Source of the DNA: Flammeovirgaceae bacterium
Lineage (GTDB): Bacteria; Bacteroidota; Bacteroidia; Cytophagales; Cyclobacteriaceae
NCBI GenBank assembly: GCA_016709845.1
Contig: JADJMA010000010.1
Span: 100,732 to 164,731 of the forward strand
Direction of reading: 5' to 3'
Length of the DNA stretch: 64,000 nt
In this document: piece after piece, positions 1 to 9,292 of the stretch
Numbering within the stretch: position 1 is the first letter of the stretch
How the letters are laid out: the number at the start of each line of letters is the position of its first letter
Position numbers and translations under genes: made by a program
The notes under the pieces: model-generated
The model's input: only the letters and a program-made list of their open reading frames with translations
Told to the model about the DNA's origin: nothing
Database searches by the model: none

Positions 1-364
1 TAAAATTCTTTGTGGTGTTGATACAATTGCCATGGAAGAATTGATGTTAGGAGCTGATGGTTGGGTAGCGGGTTTGGTGTGTGCCTTTCCAAAGGAGACA
101 GTTTCAGTTTATAAATTGACCAAGGCGGGTAAAATTCAGGAAGCACTAAAAAATTTATCGTTGGTTTCTTCCGTTGTTGGAGTTAGACCTTCTACCAAAA
201 TTGGTTCAATGCATTAAACTTGCTGAGCAGGAAGAAGGTATTGGTTCTGAAACAGTTCGTGCCCCCGATTAACACTCATTGGCGAAGAACGCGAGCGTAT
301 CTTAAAAATAATTCGCCATGGAATTAAACTAGGCCCAAACTTGATGCTTGATACTCACTACTGA
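1..364 (+). CDS. DapA/NAL-family lyase, C-terminal part (probable pyrroline-4-hydroxy-2-carboxylate deaminase)
   Basis: The window opens inside this gene. The visible residues (KILCGVDTIAMEELMLGADG, then WVAGLVCAFPKE) match the C-terminal half of the dihydrodipicolinate synthase / N-acetylneuraminate lyase superfamily. The tail (EEERERILKII-like) is recovered only by shifting frame near 145-165 and again in the C-run at about 270, giving a stop at 362-364. In hydroxyproline catabolism a DapA-family enzyme deaminates delta1-pyrroline-4-hydroxy-2-carboxylate to alpha-ketoglutarate semialdehyde. The three downstream genes supply the other steps, so this substrate is inferred from context. The two frame breaks sit in homopolymer-rich DNA and look like sequencing errors. 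Family assignment is solid; exact substrate is inference. Confidence 0.75.
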
Positions 365-409
365 TACCGAATACTTTTACTAAATACCAACGACTCAAGA
401 CTCAATACT

Positions 410-1888
410 ATGGCGCATAAAGACGCAACACTTCAAGAAGTTGATCAAGCTTTAAAGGAGGCGCAACTGGCCTTTCTTTCGTACAAAAATTTTTCAGGTA
501 AAAAGAAGGCAGCATTTCTTCGCGCTATTGCGGATGAAATTGAAGCGTTGGGTGCGGAGCTAGTTACGATGGCAATGAAGGAAACAAATCTTCCTGAGGC
601 TCGCATTGTTGGAGAGCGCGGTCGAACCGTTCATCAATGTCGCATGTTTGCTGATTTAGTCGAGGAAGGCTCGTGGTTGGAAGCAAGAGTTGATACTGCG
701 TTACCAAATCGGGTGCCAGCACCAAAACCTGATCTTAGAAAAATGTTAGTACCACTGGGGCCCGTAGTTGTTTTTGGTGCAGCTAATTTTCCATTAGCGT
801 ATTCAACCGCTGGTGGCGATACGGCTTCTGCATTAGCGGGCGGTTGTCCGGTAATTGTAAAGGCACATCCTTCACACGCAGGCACATCCGAACTTGTTGC
901 CAAAGCAATCTTTACGGCAATCGAAAAAACAGGAATGCCTAAAGGTGTATTTCAACATTTGCATGGAGCAGGTTTTGAAGTAGGACAGGCATTAGTAAAA
1001 AACCCACTCACAAAAGCGGTTGGATTCACTGGATCCTTAGCAGGTGGCAGAGCGTTGTTTGATTTAGCGAACCAACGCCCGGAACCCATACCCGTGTTTG
1101 CTGAGATGAGTAGCATAAACCCGGTAATTCTTTTACCTGAAACTTTGAGTCGCGATGCTGCAAAAACGGCTGCGACACTGGCAGGTTCTATTACACTTGG
1201 CGTTGGACAGTTTTGTACCAATCCAGGATTGATACTCGCTATGGAAGGAGCAGGGTTAGATCAGTTTATTAAATCTCTCGGTACAGAAATAGAAAAGGCT
1301 ATACCGGCTACCATGCTACATCAAGGCATTGCAGATAATTATTCAAAGAAACTTAAGAATACATTAGCACAAAAAGGTGTTAATGTTGAAGCATCAGCTT
1401 CCGCAGAAGGCACTTCCGTTCAGGGACGACCTACAGTTGCTTCTGTTTCTGCATCTGATTTCGCAAAGAATCCCGCATTAGCGGAAGAAGTATTCGGGCC
1501 CTTTTCACTGATTGTAAGATGTAAGGATATGAAGGAGTTGAATACCGTTGTCAATTATACGCATGGTCAACTTACGGCAAGTATTATTGCTGATGAAAGT
1601 GAAATATTAAATTATAAAAGTTTAATAAACTCGCTTGTTGAAAAAGCAGGTCGCTTAGTTATTAATGGTGTGCCTACCGGAGTAGAGGTTGTTGCCGCTC
1701 AAAATCATGGCGGTCCATTTCCCGCTACTACCGATTCGCGATTTACGGCCGTTGGTACAGATTCAATCAAACGATTTGTTCGGCCAGTGTCTTTTCAAAA
1801 TTTTCCTGATGCACTGTTACCTGATGAATTAAAGGAATCGAATCCATTAAATATCTGGCGACTCTACAATGACGAGTTCAAAAAATAA
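410..1888 (+). CDS. Aldehyde dehydrogenase, probable alpha-ketoglutarate semialdehyde (2,5-dioxovalerate) dehydrogenase
   Basis: An intact 492-residue NAD(P)+-dependent aldehyde dehydrogenase. The catalytic cysteine is visible as Cys269 in GQFCTNPG and the general-base glutamate as Glu232 in FAEMSS; the cofactor-binding stretch around GAANFPLAYS and GFTGSLAGG is present. It resembles the type III ketoglutarate semialdehyde dehydrogenases that finish hydroxyproline, arabinose or glucarate breakdown by making 2-oxoglutarate. Being followed by a hydroxyproline epimerase and a DAO-family oxidase, and preceded by a DapA-family enzyme, points to the hydroxyproline route. The start ATG at 410 comes right after a degenerate repeat-like spacer. 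No frame breaks. Substrate is inferred from family and operon. Confidence 0.9.
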   Translation: MAHKDATLQEVDQALKEAQLAFLSYKNFSGKKKAAFLRAIADEIEALGAELVTMAMKETNLPEARIVGERGRTVHQCRMFADLVEEGSWLEARVDTALPNRVPAPKPDLRKMLVPLGPVVVFGAANFPLAYSTAGGDTASALAGGCPVIVKAHPSHAGTSELVAKAIFTAIEKTGMPKGVFQHLHGAGFEVGQALVKNPLTKAVGFTGSLAGGRALFDLANQRPEPIPVFAEMSSINPVILLPETLSRDAAKTAATLAGSITLGVGQFCTNPGLILAMEGAGLDQFIKSLGTEIEKAIPATMLHQGIADNYSKKLKNTLAQKGVNVEASASAEGTSVQGRPTVASVSASDFAKNPALAEEVFGPFSLIVRCKDMKELNTVVNYTHGQLTASIIADESEILNYKSLINSLVEKAGRLVINGVPTGVEVVAAQNHGGPFPATTDSRFTAVGTDSIKRFVRPVSFQNFPDALLPDELKESNPLNIWRLYNDEFKK

Positions 1889-1964
1889 TGCGGACTCTGG
1901 TCTCTAGTTTCCGTGACCAGCTGCCAGAGATTGTATCTGAAGATAAAATATAGAACTAGTTAAT

Positions 1965-2969
1965 ATGAATTCAGGAACATTCAAATGCATCGATGCGCAT
2001 ACCTGTGGTAACCCGGTGCGATTAGTGGCCGAAGGTGGCCCCGTGTTACAAGGAAAGAACATGAGTGAAAAGCGTCAACACTTTTTACACGAGTATGATT
2101 GGATTCGTAAAGGATTGATGTTTGAGCCGCGCGGTCATGATATGATGAGCGGAAGTATTTTGTATCCACCTTCCGATCCGGCCAACGATGTGGGAGTTCT
2201 CTTTATTGAAACCAGCGGCTGCTTGCCCATGTGTGGGCATGGAACTATCGGCACTGTAACCATTGCCATTGAAGAGGGATTAGTCATTCCTAAAATACCA
2301 GGAGTTTTGAACCTTGAAGTTCCTGCGGGTTTAGTACGTATTGAGTATAAGCAAGAAGGTAAAAAAGTAAAGTCTGTTAAGATTAGAAATGTTAAAGCCT
2401 ATCTGGCTGCAGAAAATATCAATGCCGAATGTCCTGATCTGGGTGAGCTAACCTTAGATGTTTCGTATGGTGGAAATTTTTATGCCATTGTAGATGTACA
2501 AAAAAACTTTAAGGGCATCGATCATTACACAGCTGGTCAACTTGTGGCGTGGAGCAGGGAGTTAAGAAAAGATATTAATAAGAAATATACGTTCGTGCAT
2601 CCGGAAAATCCGACCATCAATGGCTGTAGTCACATACTATGGACGGGCAAAACAATTGATCCAACGTCAACCGCTCGCAATGCTGTGTTTTACGGAGACA
2701 AAGCAATTGATCGCTCACCATGTGGCACCGGTACTTCGGCACGATTGGCACAATGGTTTACAAAAGGCAAATTAAAGCCGGGTGAAGAGTTTATTCACGA
2801 AAGCATTATTGGCTCTAAGTTTATAGGTAGGATAGAAGAGGTAACAGAACTTGCGGGCAAGCCGGCCATCATTCCAAGTGTAGAGGGATGGGCTAAAATT
2901 TACGGACATAATACTATTACGATCGATCCTGATGATGATCCATATGCGTATGGGTTTCAGGTTATTTAA
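1965..2969 (+). CDS. 4-hydroxyproline 2-epimerase (proline racemase family)
   Basis: A 334-residue member of the proline racemase family, usual length for the group. The two active-site cysteines are both present: Cys90 in MCGHGTIG and Cys253 in DRSPCGTGTSAR. Keeping both cysteines separates epimerases/racemases from the trans-3-hydroxyproline dehydratases, where the second is Ser or Thr. The N-terminal HTCGNPVR substrate-binding motif is also present. It would convert trans-4-hydroxy-L-proline to cis-4-hydroxy-D-proline, the substrate of the downstream FAD enzyme. Intact frame; 76 bp after the aldehyde dehydrogenase. Confidence 0.92.
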   Translation: MNSGTFKCIDAHTCGNPVRLVAEGGPVLQGKNMSEKRQHFLHEYDWIRKGLMFEPRGHDMMSGSILYPPSDPANDVGVLFIETSGCLPMCGHGTIGTVTIAIEEGLVIPKIPGVLNLEVPAGLVRIEYKQEGKKVKSVKIRNVKAYLAAENINAECPDLGELTLDVSYGGNFYAIVDVQKNFKGIDHYTAGQLVAWSRELRKDINKKYTFVHPENPTINGCSHILWTGKTIDPTSTARNAVFYGDKAIDRSPCGTGTSARLAQWFTKGKLKPGEEFIHESIIGSKFIGRIEEVTELAGKPAIIPSVEGWAKIYGHNTITIDPDDDPYAYGFQVI

Positions 2970-2975
2970 ATGGAA

Positions 2976-3002
2976 ACTGGACTCTGGTTACTTGATGCTG
3001 GA
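2976..3002 (+). repeat. Left inverted-repeat flank of the four-helix-bundle element
   Basis: This spacer carries CTGGACTCTGGTTAC followed by TTGATGCTGG. The reverse complement of 3441-3475 carries CTGGATATTGGTTAC, then, after a few extra bases, TTGATCCTGG. The first block matches at 12 of 15 positions and the second at 9 of 10. The two copies face each other across the four-helix-bundle ORF. I read this directly; that they are ends of an element is inference. Confidence 0.6.
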
Positions 3003-3025
3003 AGTGAAATAGAATTATTTAATTT

Positions 3026-3481
3026 ATGAGTTATCGGAAACTTGAAATTTGGCAAGAAGGAAAAGAGCTATCTGTTTTAATTCATCAGATGTCTTTGACG
3101 TTACCTAAGTTTGAGCAGTTTGAAGAAGCTCAGCAGATAAGACGATCTTATAAGTCTGTGAGATCTAATATTGTTGAAGGTTACGGAAGGAGAAAGTATA
3201 AACAGGATTTCATTCGATTTCTTATAATAGCTCAAGCTTCAAATGATGAAACAATTGATCACCTTGAAATGCTTTATGAAACAAAATCATTAACCGATCA
3301 GAAATTGTTTGAACAGCTTAGTGAAAGATTGACGAGGTTAGGAAGAAAAATAAATAATTTCATCAAAGTAGTTGAGCAAGATCATAACGTAACTCAAGTG
3401 AAAGAATCTGAAGCGGAATACCTCAATCAATCTGCCAGCGACCAGGATCAAGAATCCAGTAACCAATATCCAGCATCATGA
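3026..3481 (+). CDS. Four-helix-bundle protein (S23 / 23S rRNA intervening-sequence protein family)
   Basis: A 151-residue protein with the family signature: YRKLEIWQEGKELS near the N-terminus, QIRRSYKSVRSNIVEGYGRR in the middle and FIRFLIIAQAS after it. Relatives occur inside 23S rRNA intervening sequences and scattered in Bacteroidota genomes; their biochemical role is not established. Here it interrupts a hydroxyproline catabolic operon, between epimerase and oxidase, and overlaps the oxidase start by 4 bp (ATGA). Its C-terminal 20 or so residues are read through the right-hand repeat flank, so the true conserved protein probably ends near residue 125. Its presence looks like insertion of a small element rather than a pathway member. 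Confidence 0.85.
   Translation: MSYRKLEIWQEGKELSVLIHQMSLTLPKFEQFEEAQQIRRSYKSVRSNIVEGYGRRKYKQDFIRFLIIAQASNDETIDHLEMLYETKSLTDQKLFEQLSERLTRLGRKINNFIKVVEQDHNVTQVKESEAEYLNQSASDQDQESSNQYPAS
3440..3477 (-). repeat. Right inverted-repeat flank of the four-helix-bundle element
   Basis: Inverted counterpart of 2976-3002. It lies in the 3' end of the four-helix-bundle ORF and stops just before the ATG of the FAD oxidase. Related CTGG/GGTTAC words also occur in the spacer at 1890-1945 (GGACTCTGGT is shared exactly with the left flank), hinting at a family of degenerate spacers. Confidence 0.55.
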
Positions 3482-4723
3482 GCAAGATCGGTGTAATCGG
3501 TGGCGGAATAGTTGGACTGAGTTCAGCCTACTACTTAAACAAGGCGGGTCATCAGGTAACAATTATTGACCAAAGTGATTTGAAAGATGGCTGCTCTTTT
3601 GGGAATGCCGGAATGATCGTTCCAAGTCATATCATTCCTCTGGCAGCACCGGGTATGATTTCGAAAGGCATTCGATGGATGTTTAATTCCCAAAGTCCAT
3701 TTTATGTGAAGCCTAGATTGAATGGCGACTTGATTAAGTGGGGTTATCATTTCTACAGAAGTTCTACAAAAAAACATGTGGCTAAGTCTGCTCCGGAATT
3801 AAAAAGTCTAAGCTTTTTTAGTAAGGAAATGTATCAACAGTTAGCCAAGGATTTGCCTTTTAATTTTGGCTATCATGAACGTGGCTTGCTAATGCTTTAT
3901 AAAAGCAAAGAGGCTGAGCACGAAGAAACCGAGATGGCAAAGTTTGCAAACCAACAAGGAGTCGAAGCTCATGTTCTTTCACCCGATGAAGTTCAGAAGA
4001 TGGAGCCAGATGTAAGAGTAGATGTGCGTGGTGGAATTTTTTTCCCTGGTGATGCACATTTGACGCCTGGTAAATTGGTACCGCTTCTAATTAATCATTT
4101 AAAGGAACAAGGTGTAAAATTTCAACCCAATACCACGGTTAGTGATTTTGTTATTGAACAAGAAAAAATCAAAACAATAAAGACTAATACCGGTGACTTA
4201 ATTTTTGATGAAGTTGTTTTAGCAACCGGATCATGGTCTGGACTGGTAGGTGCACGATTGGGCTTATCATTACCGATGCAAGCCGGCAAGGGCTATAGCT
4301 TTACACTTCCTGATGTTGAGAAAAATATTCAGATACCATCCATTTTTATAGAGTCTCGTGTTGCTGTTACCCCAATGGGTACTTCACTTCGCTTTGGCGG
4401 GACCATGGAAATTACGGGTGTTGATCACTCTATAAGTATGAACCGCGTGAAAGGAATTGTAGATTCTATTCCTAAGTATTATCCAGACATGAACGTGGCG
4501 ATGCCCCAACTGAAGGATGTATGGCATGGCTTGCGCCCGTGTTCACCAGATGGCTTACCTTACATTGGGCGCTCATCAAAAATTATGAACTTAACGATTG
4601 CAACAGGTCACTCCATGATGGGTTTGAGCCAGGGGCCAGGCACGGAAAGCTGGTTTCTGAAATTTTAAATCTGGAAAAGTAAGTATTGGATTAGCTGCCT
4701 TCTTGCCTGAGCGCTTTGATTAG
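3478..4723 (+). CDS. FAD-dependent oxidoreductase, probable D-hydroxyproline oxidase/dehydrogenase (DAO family)
   Basis: The N-terminus has the FAD-binding GxGxxG fingerprint (VIGGGIVGLSSAYYLNKAGH) and the C-terminus the family motif LRPCSPDGLPYIGR, with the ATGHSMMG loop after it. It belongs to the D-amino acid dehydrogenase (DadA-like) group; in hydroxyproline catabolism such an enzyme oxidises cis-4-hydroxy-D-proline to delta1-pyrroline-4-hydroxy-2-carboxylate. The continuous frame stops at 4668, but shifting frame near 4640 and again near 4675 restores a normal tail (KLVSEILN, then IGLAAFLPERFD) ending at 4723. The breaks are probably read errors. Activity is inferred from family plus the epimerase, deaminase and semialdehyde dehydrogenase next to it. 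Confidence 0.85.
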
Positions 4724-4814
4724 CAGATAATCTTTAAAACTTTATACATTGTGTAACCATCTCCTTATTTTAGGAGTATAATATAATTTGGTAGCCCTCA
4801 TAAACCCAGCACAC

Positions 4815-7262
4815 ATGTTCAAAAATAACCTCAAAATAGCCCTTCGCAGTTTATTCAAACAAAAATTGTATACGACCATCAATATTCTGGGCCTGGCAGT
4901 GGGGGTGGCCAGTTGTTTATTGATTGTACTGTTTGTGCAAAATGAATTTAGCTACGACAAGTTTTTTAAAGATGGCGATCGTATTTACCGGATGGTGTTG
5001 GAGCGCAAATATCCAAATCATTCTACTTTTTATGCCATCATTCCCAATTCTTTTGCTGGTGTAGCACTGCGCGATTTTCCTGAAATAGAATCGGCCACTA
5101 ATCTTTTTGGTTTTGGTAACTTTTCTATGAGCTATCGAAACGAACGTGATGAAGTAAAACAGTTTGATGAGGACTTCATGCTAATTGCCGATAGCAGCTT
5201 TTTAAAAATGTTCAGTTTCAATCTTCTAAAAGGAAATCGGGAATTGGTTTTGCGACAGGCTAATGAACTGGTGCTAACGGAAGAGATGGCAAAACGATAC
5301 TTTGGAGAGGAAGATCCGATTGGAAAGATAATGCATGCAGGCGATCAGGAGTACAAAGTAAGTGGCGTGCTTCAGGATATTCCAGACAATTCACATTTTC
5401 AATTTAATGCGATACTTGCTACGGCAACTTTTCCGTTTGCCAAACGGGAGAATTTTACAGGCTTTTCTTCTTATACATTCTTTAAACTAAAGCCCAATAC
5501 CGATGCAGCAGCATTAGAAGCCAAGTTTCCTAAAATGGTGGATACGTATGCGGCCGCACAGATTGAGCGCGACTTAGGTAAATCGTGGGCTGATTATAGA
5601 AATGAAGGCAATGGTTATCGATATTTTCTACAGTCTTTAACAGGAATTCATTTGGATCCTACTAACCTGGAAGCACAAATGAAACCATCGGGCAATCGAA
5701 CCTCTGTATTTATTATGATTGCTGTAGCTATTCTTATTTTGGTTATTGCCTGTATAAACTTTATGAATCTTGCTACGGCACGTTCATCAGAGCGAGCAAA
5801 GGAAGTGGGTGTTCGTAAAACAATGGGTTCTTTCCGTCAACAACTCATTGGTCAATTTCTTACCGAGTCATTTGTTTTGAGTGCAGTGGGGGTACTGCTT
5901 GCAGCGTTAATGGTTTATTTTCTGTTGCCCTATTTCAATAATCTTACAGGCAAGCAGTTGGTTCTTCCTATTACATTAATTTCTATCGTAGGTTTAGTGG
6001 GCTTGGCTTCTATTGTTGGATTGCTGGCCGGCATCTATCCATCCTTTGTCCTTTCGGGATTCAATCCGGTGGTTGTTATGAAAGGAAATTTTACGGGATC
6101 ATCAAAAGGAAAATGGATTCGCAATGGGTTGGTGGTTTTTCAGTTTTGGATTTCTATTATGCTGATGATTGGTACATTGGTTATTCAACAACAGATGGCC
6201 TTCATGCAAAACAAATCGTTAGGCTTTGATAAAGATCAGCTTTTGATTGTTGAGAAAACATTCACCATGGATGCCCAAAAACAAAAAACATTTCTGGAAG
6301 AAATCAGACGAATGCCACAGATTGTTAAAGCTGCAGGCTCTTCGTCTATGCCAGGAAAAGAGAATGATTATTTTGGAATTCAATTTCAACCGGAGGGTTC
6401 TTCTGAAATCTTAACAACAAAAAGTATGGTGGTGGCCGATGGACTGGAAGAAACCTTAGGCTTTACACTGAAGGATGGTCGATTTTTTTCTGAGGAGACA
6501 GCCGATTCAACATCTATTATGCTTAACGAAAGTGCCGTTAAGGTGATGGGGCTTGAAAACCCGATAGGGAGAAAGTTGATTAACATCCAACAGGATAATA
6601 ATGGCAATAATATAGAAGTTACTTATACCATTACTGGGATTGTAAGTGATTTTAATTTTATTTCACTAAAAGAAGAGATAACTCCGTTGGTTTTACTAAG
6701 CAATGAGGCCTTTGGAAATGGCTTTGCGTACGTGATGGCAAGGGTAAAAAGCGGACAGATTCCGGAAGCAATTCAATCCGTAGAAGAATTGTGGAAAGAA
6801 GTTAATCCTGGGCAATCTTTTAAATTTTCATTTTTAGATGAGAATATTAATAAGCAATATGAAGCGGAGCAGAAAACAGGTCGACTTTTTGGGGTCTTTT
6901 CTGGCTTAGCCATTTTTGTTTCGTGTATCGGATTGTTTGCACTCTCGGCTTACATCACCAGTTTACGCACAAAAGAAATTGGCGTGCGAAAAGTATTGGG
7001 CTCCTCGGTGACCGGAGTAGTAATTTTACTCTCGAAAGACTTTACAAAAATGATTTTACTTGCCTTCGTTATGGCTGTGCCCATAGCTTGGTATGTCATG
7101 GAAACCTGGTGGCTGCAGAATTTCGCATACCGGATTACTATTAGCCTGTGGATTATTTTTGTTTCGGGTGCCGCAGCCCTATTAATAGCCTGGATTACGG
7201 TGAGTTATCAGTCTATTAAGGCGGCAATTGCAAACCCTGTAGGTTCGCTAAGGAGTCAATAA
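4815..7262 (+). CDS. FtsX/MacB-type ABC transporter permease (large Bacteroidota type)
   Basis: A membrane protein of about 815 residues built as two MacB_PCD-FtsX halves: an N-terminal transmembrane helix (ILGLAVGVASCLLIVLFVQ), a periplasmic domain, a permease core with ARSSERAKEVGVRKTMGS, then a second periplasmic domain and a second core with LRTKEIGVRKVLGSS. It lacks an ATPase domain, so it must pair with a LolD/MacB-like ATPase encoded elsewhere. A TTG start at 4788 is possible, but ATG 4815 (MFKNNLKIALRSL) is the conserved family start. Substrate unknown; the family is used for lipoprotein, peptide or antibiotic export. Confidence 0.88.
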   Translation: MFKNNLKIALRSLFKQKLYTTINILGLAVGVASCLLIVLFVQNEFSYDKFFKDGDRIYRMVLERKYPNHSTFYAIIPNSFAGVALRDFPEIESATNLFGFGNFSMSYRNERDEVKQFDEDFMLIADSSFLKMFSFNLLKGNRELVLRQANELVLTEEMAKRYFGEEDPIGKIMHAGDQEYKVSGVLQDIPDNSHFQFNAILATATFPFAKRENFTGFSSYTFFKLKPNTDAAALEAKFPKMVDTYAAAQIERDLGKSWADYRNEGNGYRYFLQSLTGIHLDPTNLEAQMKPSGNRTSVFIMIAVAILILVIACINFMNLATARSSERAKEVGVRKTMGSFRQQLIGQFLTESFVLSAVGVLLAALMVYFLLPYFNNLTGKQLVLPITLISIVGLVGLASIVGLLAGIYPSFVLSGFNPVVVMKGNFTGSSKGKWIRNGLVVFQFWISIMLMIGTLVIQQQMAFMQNKSLGFDKDQLLIVEKTFTMDAQKQKTFLEEIRRMPQIVKAAGSSSMPGKENDYFGIQFQPEGSSEILTTKSMVVADGLEETLGFTLKDGRFFSEETADSTSIMLNESAVKVMGLENPIGRKLINIQQDNNGNNIEVTYTITGIVSDFNFISLKEEITPLVLLSNEAFGNGFAYVMARVKSGQIPEAIQSVEELWKEVNPGQSFKFSFLDENINKQYEAEQKTGRLFGVFSGLAIFVSCIGLFALSAYITSLRTKEIGVRKVLGSSVTGVVILLSKDFTKMILLAFVMAVPIAWYVMETWWLQNFAYRITISLWIIFVSGAAALLIAWITVSYQSIKAAIANPVGSLRSQ

Positions 7263-7265
7263 TAA

Positions 7266-7607
7266 TTACTTTTTCTTCTTCGAAGCCTTTGCTTTTTTAT
7301 TGAAGGCAAGAGCAAGATCAATCCAGTAATCGAATTGTTTATTGGATTTCATACCGGTGTCGTCAATTAAAACGTAGCCAATCATGGGTCTATTGGTAAA
7401 GTCCATGGTGCGGCACCCCGTTTTTTCAACCGCTTCATCATGAAATTCTTTATCAATGCGGCACATTAATTCATCGCCAATAATGCCCACACACATTTTA
7501 CCGTTGTACATAAAGGTGAGTCCACCCATCATGGCTTTTTCTTCCACATTGCGTAGTTTGTCAAATCTTTCGCGGATTCTGTTTGCTAATTTTTCGCTGT
7601 AAGGCAT
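7266..7607 (-). CDS. TfoX N-terminal-domain protein
   Basis: About 113 residues starting at MPYSEKLANRIRERF. The body (EEKAMMGGLTFMYNGKMCVG, then FTNRPMIGYVLID) is the TfoX/Sxy N-terminal domain, with a lysine-rich tail. The frame stays open upstream to 7667, but the extra 20 residues are not family-like and would overlap the potassium-channel gene, so I start it at 7607. Such stand-alone domains are common in Bacteroidota and their function is unclear; competence regulation should not be assumed. Confidence 0.82.
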   Translation of the reverse strand: MPYSEKLANRIRERFDKLRNVEEKAMMGGLTFMYNGKMCVGIIGDELMCRIDKEFHDEAVEKTGCRTMDFTNRPMIGYVLIDDTGMKSNKQFDYWIDLALAFNKKAKASKKKK

Positions 7608-7663
7608 AAAACCAATTTCTTGTTGGTAGTAAGTACAGTCCGTTATGTTGAGTTCCTCTCGAA

Positions 7664-8666
7664 TCAATTACAGAACATTTTAAATTTGTCAAAATTCTCC
7701 TTAGAGCCAACGACAATTAAAACATCACCCTCATTGATTGCCGAATCTCCTCCGGGATCAAAGATAAATCCATCTTCTGAATCTTTAAGTCCAATTACCG
7801 TAGCCCCTGTTTGCTTGCGAATGTCAAGCTCTTCAATAGTTTTATTTTTATACTCTTCTTTTAGTTGGCTAAAGTTGATTTCCTCTAACTTTAAATCCCT
7901 TTGCGTTATCCCGGTTAGAATTTCCAGAAATTCGATTACGTAGGGTTGTGTAATCAGGTGCGCCATGTGTATTCCGCCTAAGGCAAAGGGTTTTACAACT
8001 TTATTGGCACCAGCCCGGTATAATTTTTTTTCTGCTCTTTCTTCGGAGGCTCGGGCAATTATATTAATGTCTGGATTTAACCCTTTGGCGGTAATACAAA
8101 TGAGCATGTTTTCTGCATCGGAGGGCAATGTAATAATTAGCGAATCGGCTTCGTTAACACCCGCTTCGATTAACACTTCTTCTTTGGAAGCATCTTCGGT
8201 AATTACCTGAAATGATTTCTTAGGGGGTAGGTACGTTAGTACTTCCTGATTGTTCTCAATCAATATAAATTTCTTGCCTGCTTTGAGAAGTTCGTCACAG
8301 GTTTTGGCACCGGTACGGCCATAGCCGACCACTATAATATGATTCGTCAATTTTTTTTTTTTTATTAAAAATGAATGTAGTAAATATTTTTTTGAATTCA
8401 CCCTCAAACATGTATCTGCTAATGATGGATACGATGTAGGCAAATACTCCCAGATTTAAAAGCATATATACGCTTGTAAATATTTTCCCTGAAGGAGAAA
8501 GAGGTGATACTTCACCAAATCCTACAGTGGACAAAATAAGCATGGTCATGTATAATCCGTCAATACCGCTATACCCTTCGATGATCATGAATCCACTTAT
8601 GCCGATGAGCACGCTGACAGTAAGCAACATCGCTGCATAAATTGAACTTTTAGTGAGATCGCTCAT
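7664..8666 (-). CDS. Potassium channel protein: two-TM pore with TrkA-N/TrkA-C (RCK) domains
   Basis: The N-terminal part has two transmembrane helices around a pore loop with the selectivity filter STVGFGE. Then comes an RCK/TrkA-N Rossmann domain (HIIVVGYGRTGAKTCDELLKAG), and a C-terminal TrkA-C domain (KQTGATVIGLKDSEDG). The architecture matches MthK/Kch-like channels at about 333 residues. The frame breaks exactly in a run of 13 T (8351-8363, plus strand) between pore and RCK domain, so the ORF appears as two pieces. Given how many homopolymer breaks this window holds, I treat it as one intact gene. Confidence 0.85.
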
Positions 8667-8782
8667 TTATTAATGTTTTGAAATTCAAGTTAAGCAGGTA
8701 TAAAAGTATTAGGCTTTATCTTAGGAGGTATTGGTAATTTTTAAATCTTTTTAACGTTAATATCAATTAATCTTTCCAGTGG

Positions 8783-9292
8783 TTACTTAATTCTTATCCC
8801 TTGAGTTAAGAATGAAATCCCTTGTTGTCCGTACGTTGAAATCATAACACTTTCAAACAAAGGTTCGGTCAACTGAGCATTGGCTCTCCAATTAAAAATG
8901 AAATTAGCGCCACTACCACCTTCATTATCTTTTTCATCAATTACAATTTCTATGGTCTCCATGGGCGTTAAATAAATCGGCTTATCAAAGTAAGTCCTGA
9001 TTAATGATCCGTCCGTGTCATAGTATTTTGCACTTTCTATAAATAGACTATCATTTTCATTGGCGTTTCTCATACTAATGGTTACTGTCAAATTGTGTGT
9101 CTTATGTTCCGTCTGGCTATAAATTTGAGAATAGACTGGTAAATAGGTAGATCCTTGTTCAAGAGAATCACTTAACGGATAGATAATTTTTCTTTTCTCC
9201 CAATTAACAGGGTTTATTGAGCTATTCTCTTGCTTTTCTTTACAGGATAGAACAACTATAAGTAAAACCGAAAGAGTAATTATTTTTCTCAT
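8783..9292 (-). CDS. DUF3124 lipoprotein
   Basis: 169 residues with a lipoprotein signal (LSVLLIVVLSCKEK, lipobox Cys17). The mature part has the DUF3124 signature: GSTYLPVYSQIYS, LTVTISMRNAN, the GGSGANFIFNWRA block and the terminal GQQGISFLTQG. Function unknown; known members are predicted envelope proteins. It is monocistronic, separated from the channel gene by 116 bp. Confidence 0.85.
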   Translation of the reverse strand: MRKIITLSVLLIVVLSCKEKQENSSINPVNWEKRKIIYPLSDSLEQGSTYLPVYSQIYSQTEHKTHNLTVTISMRNANENDSLFIESAKYYDTDGSLIRTYFDKPIYLTPMETIEIVIDEKDNEGGSGANFIFNWRANAQLTEPLFESVMISTYGQQGISFLTQGIRIK

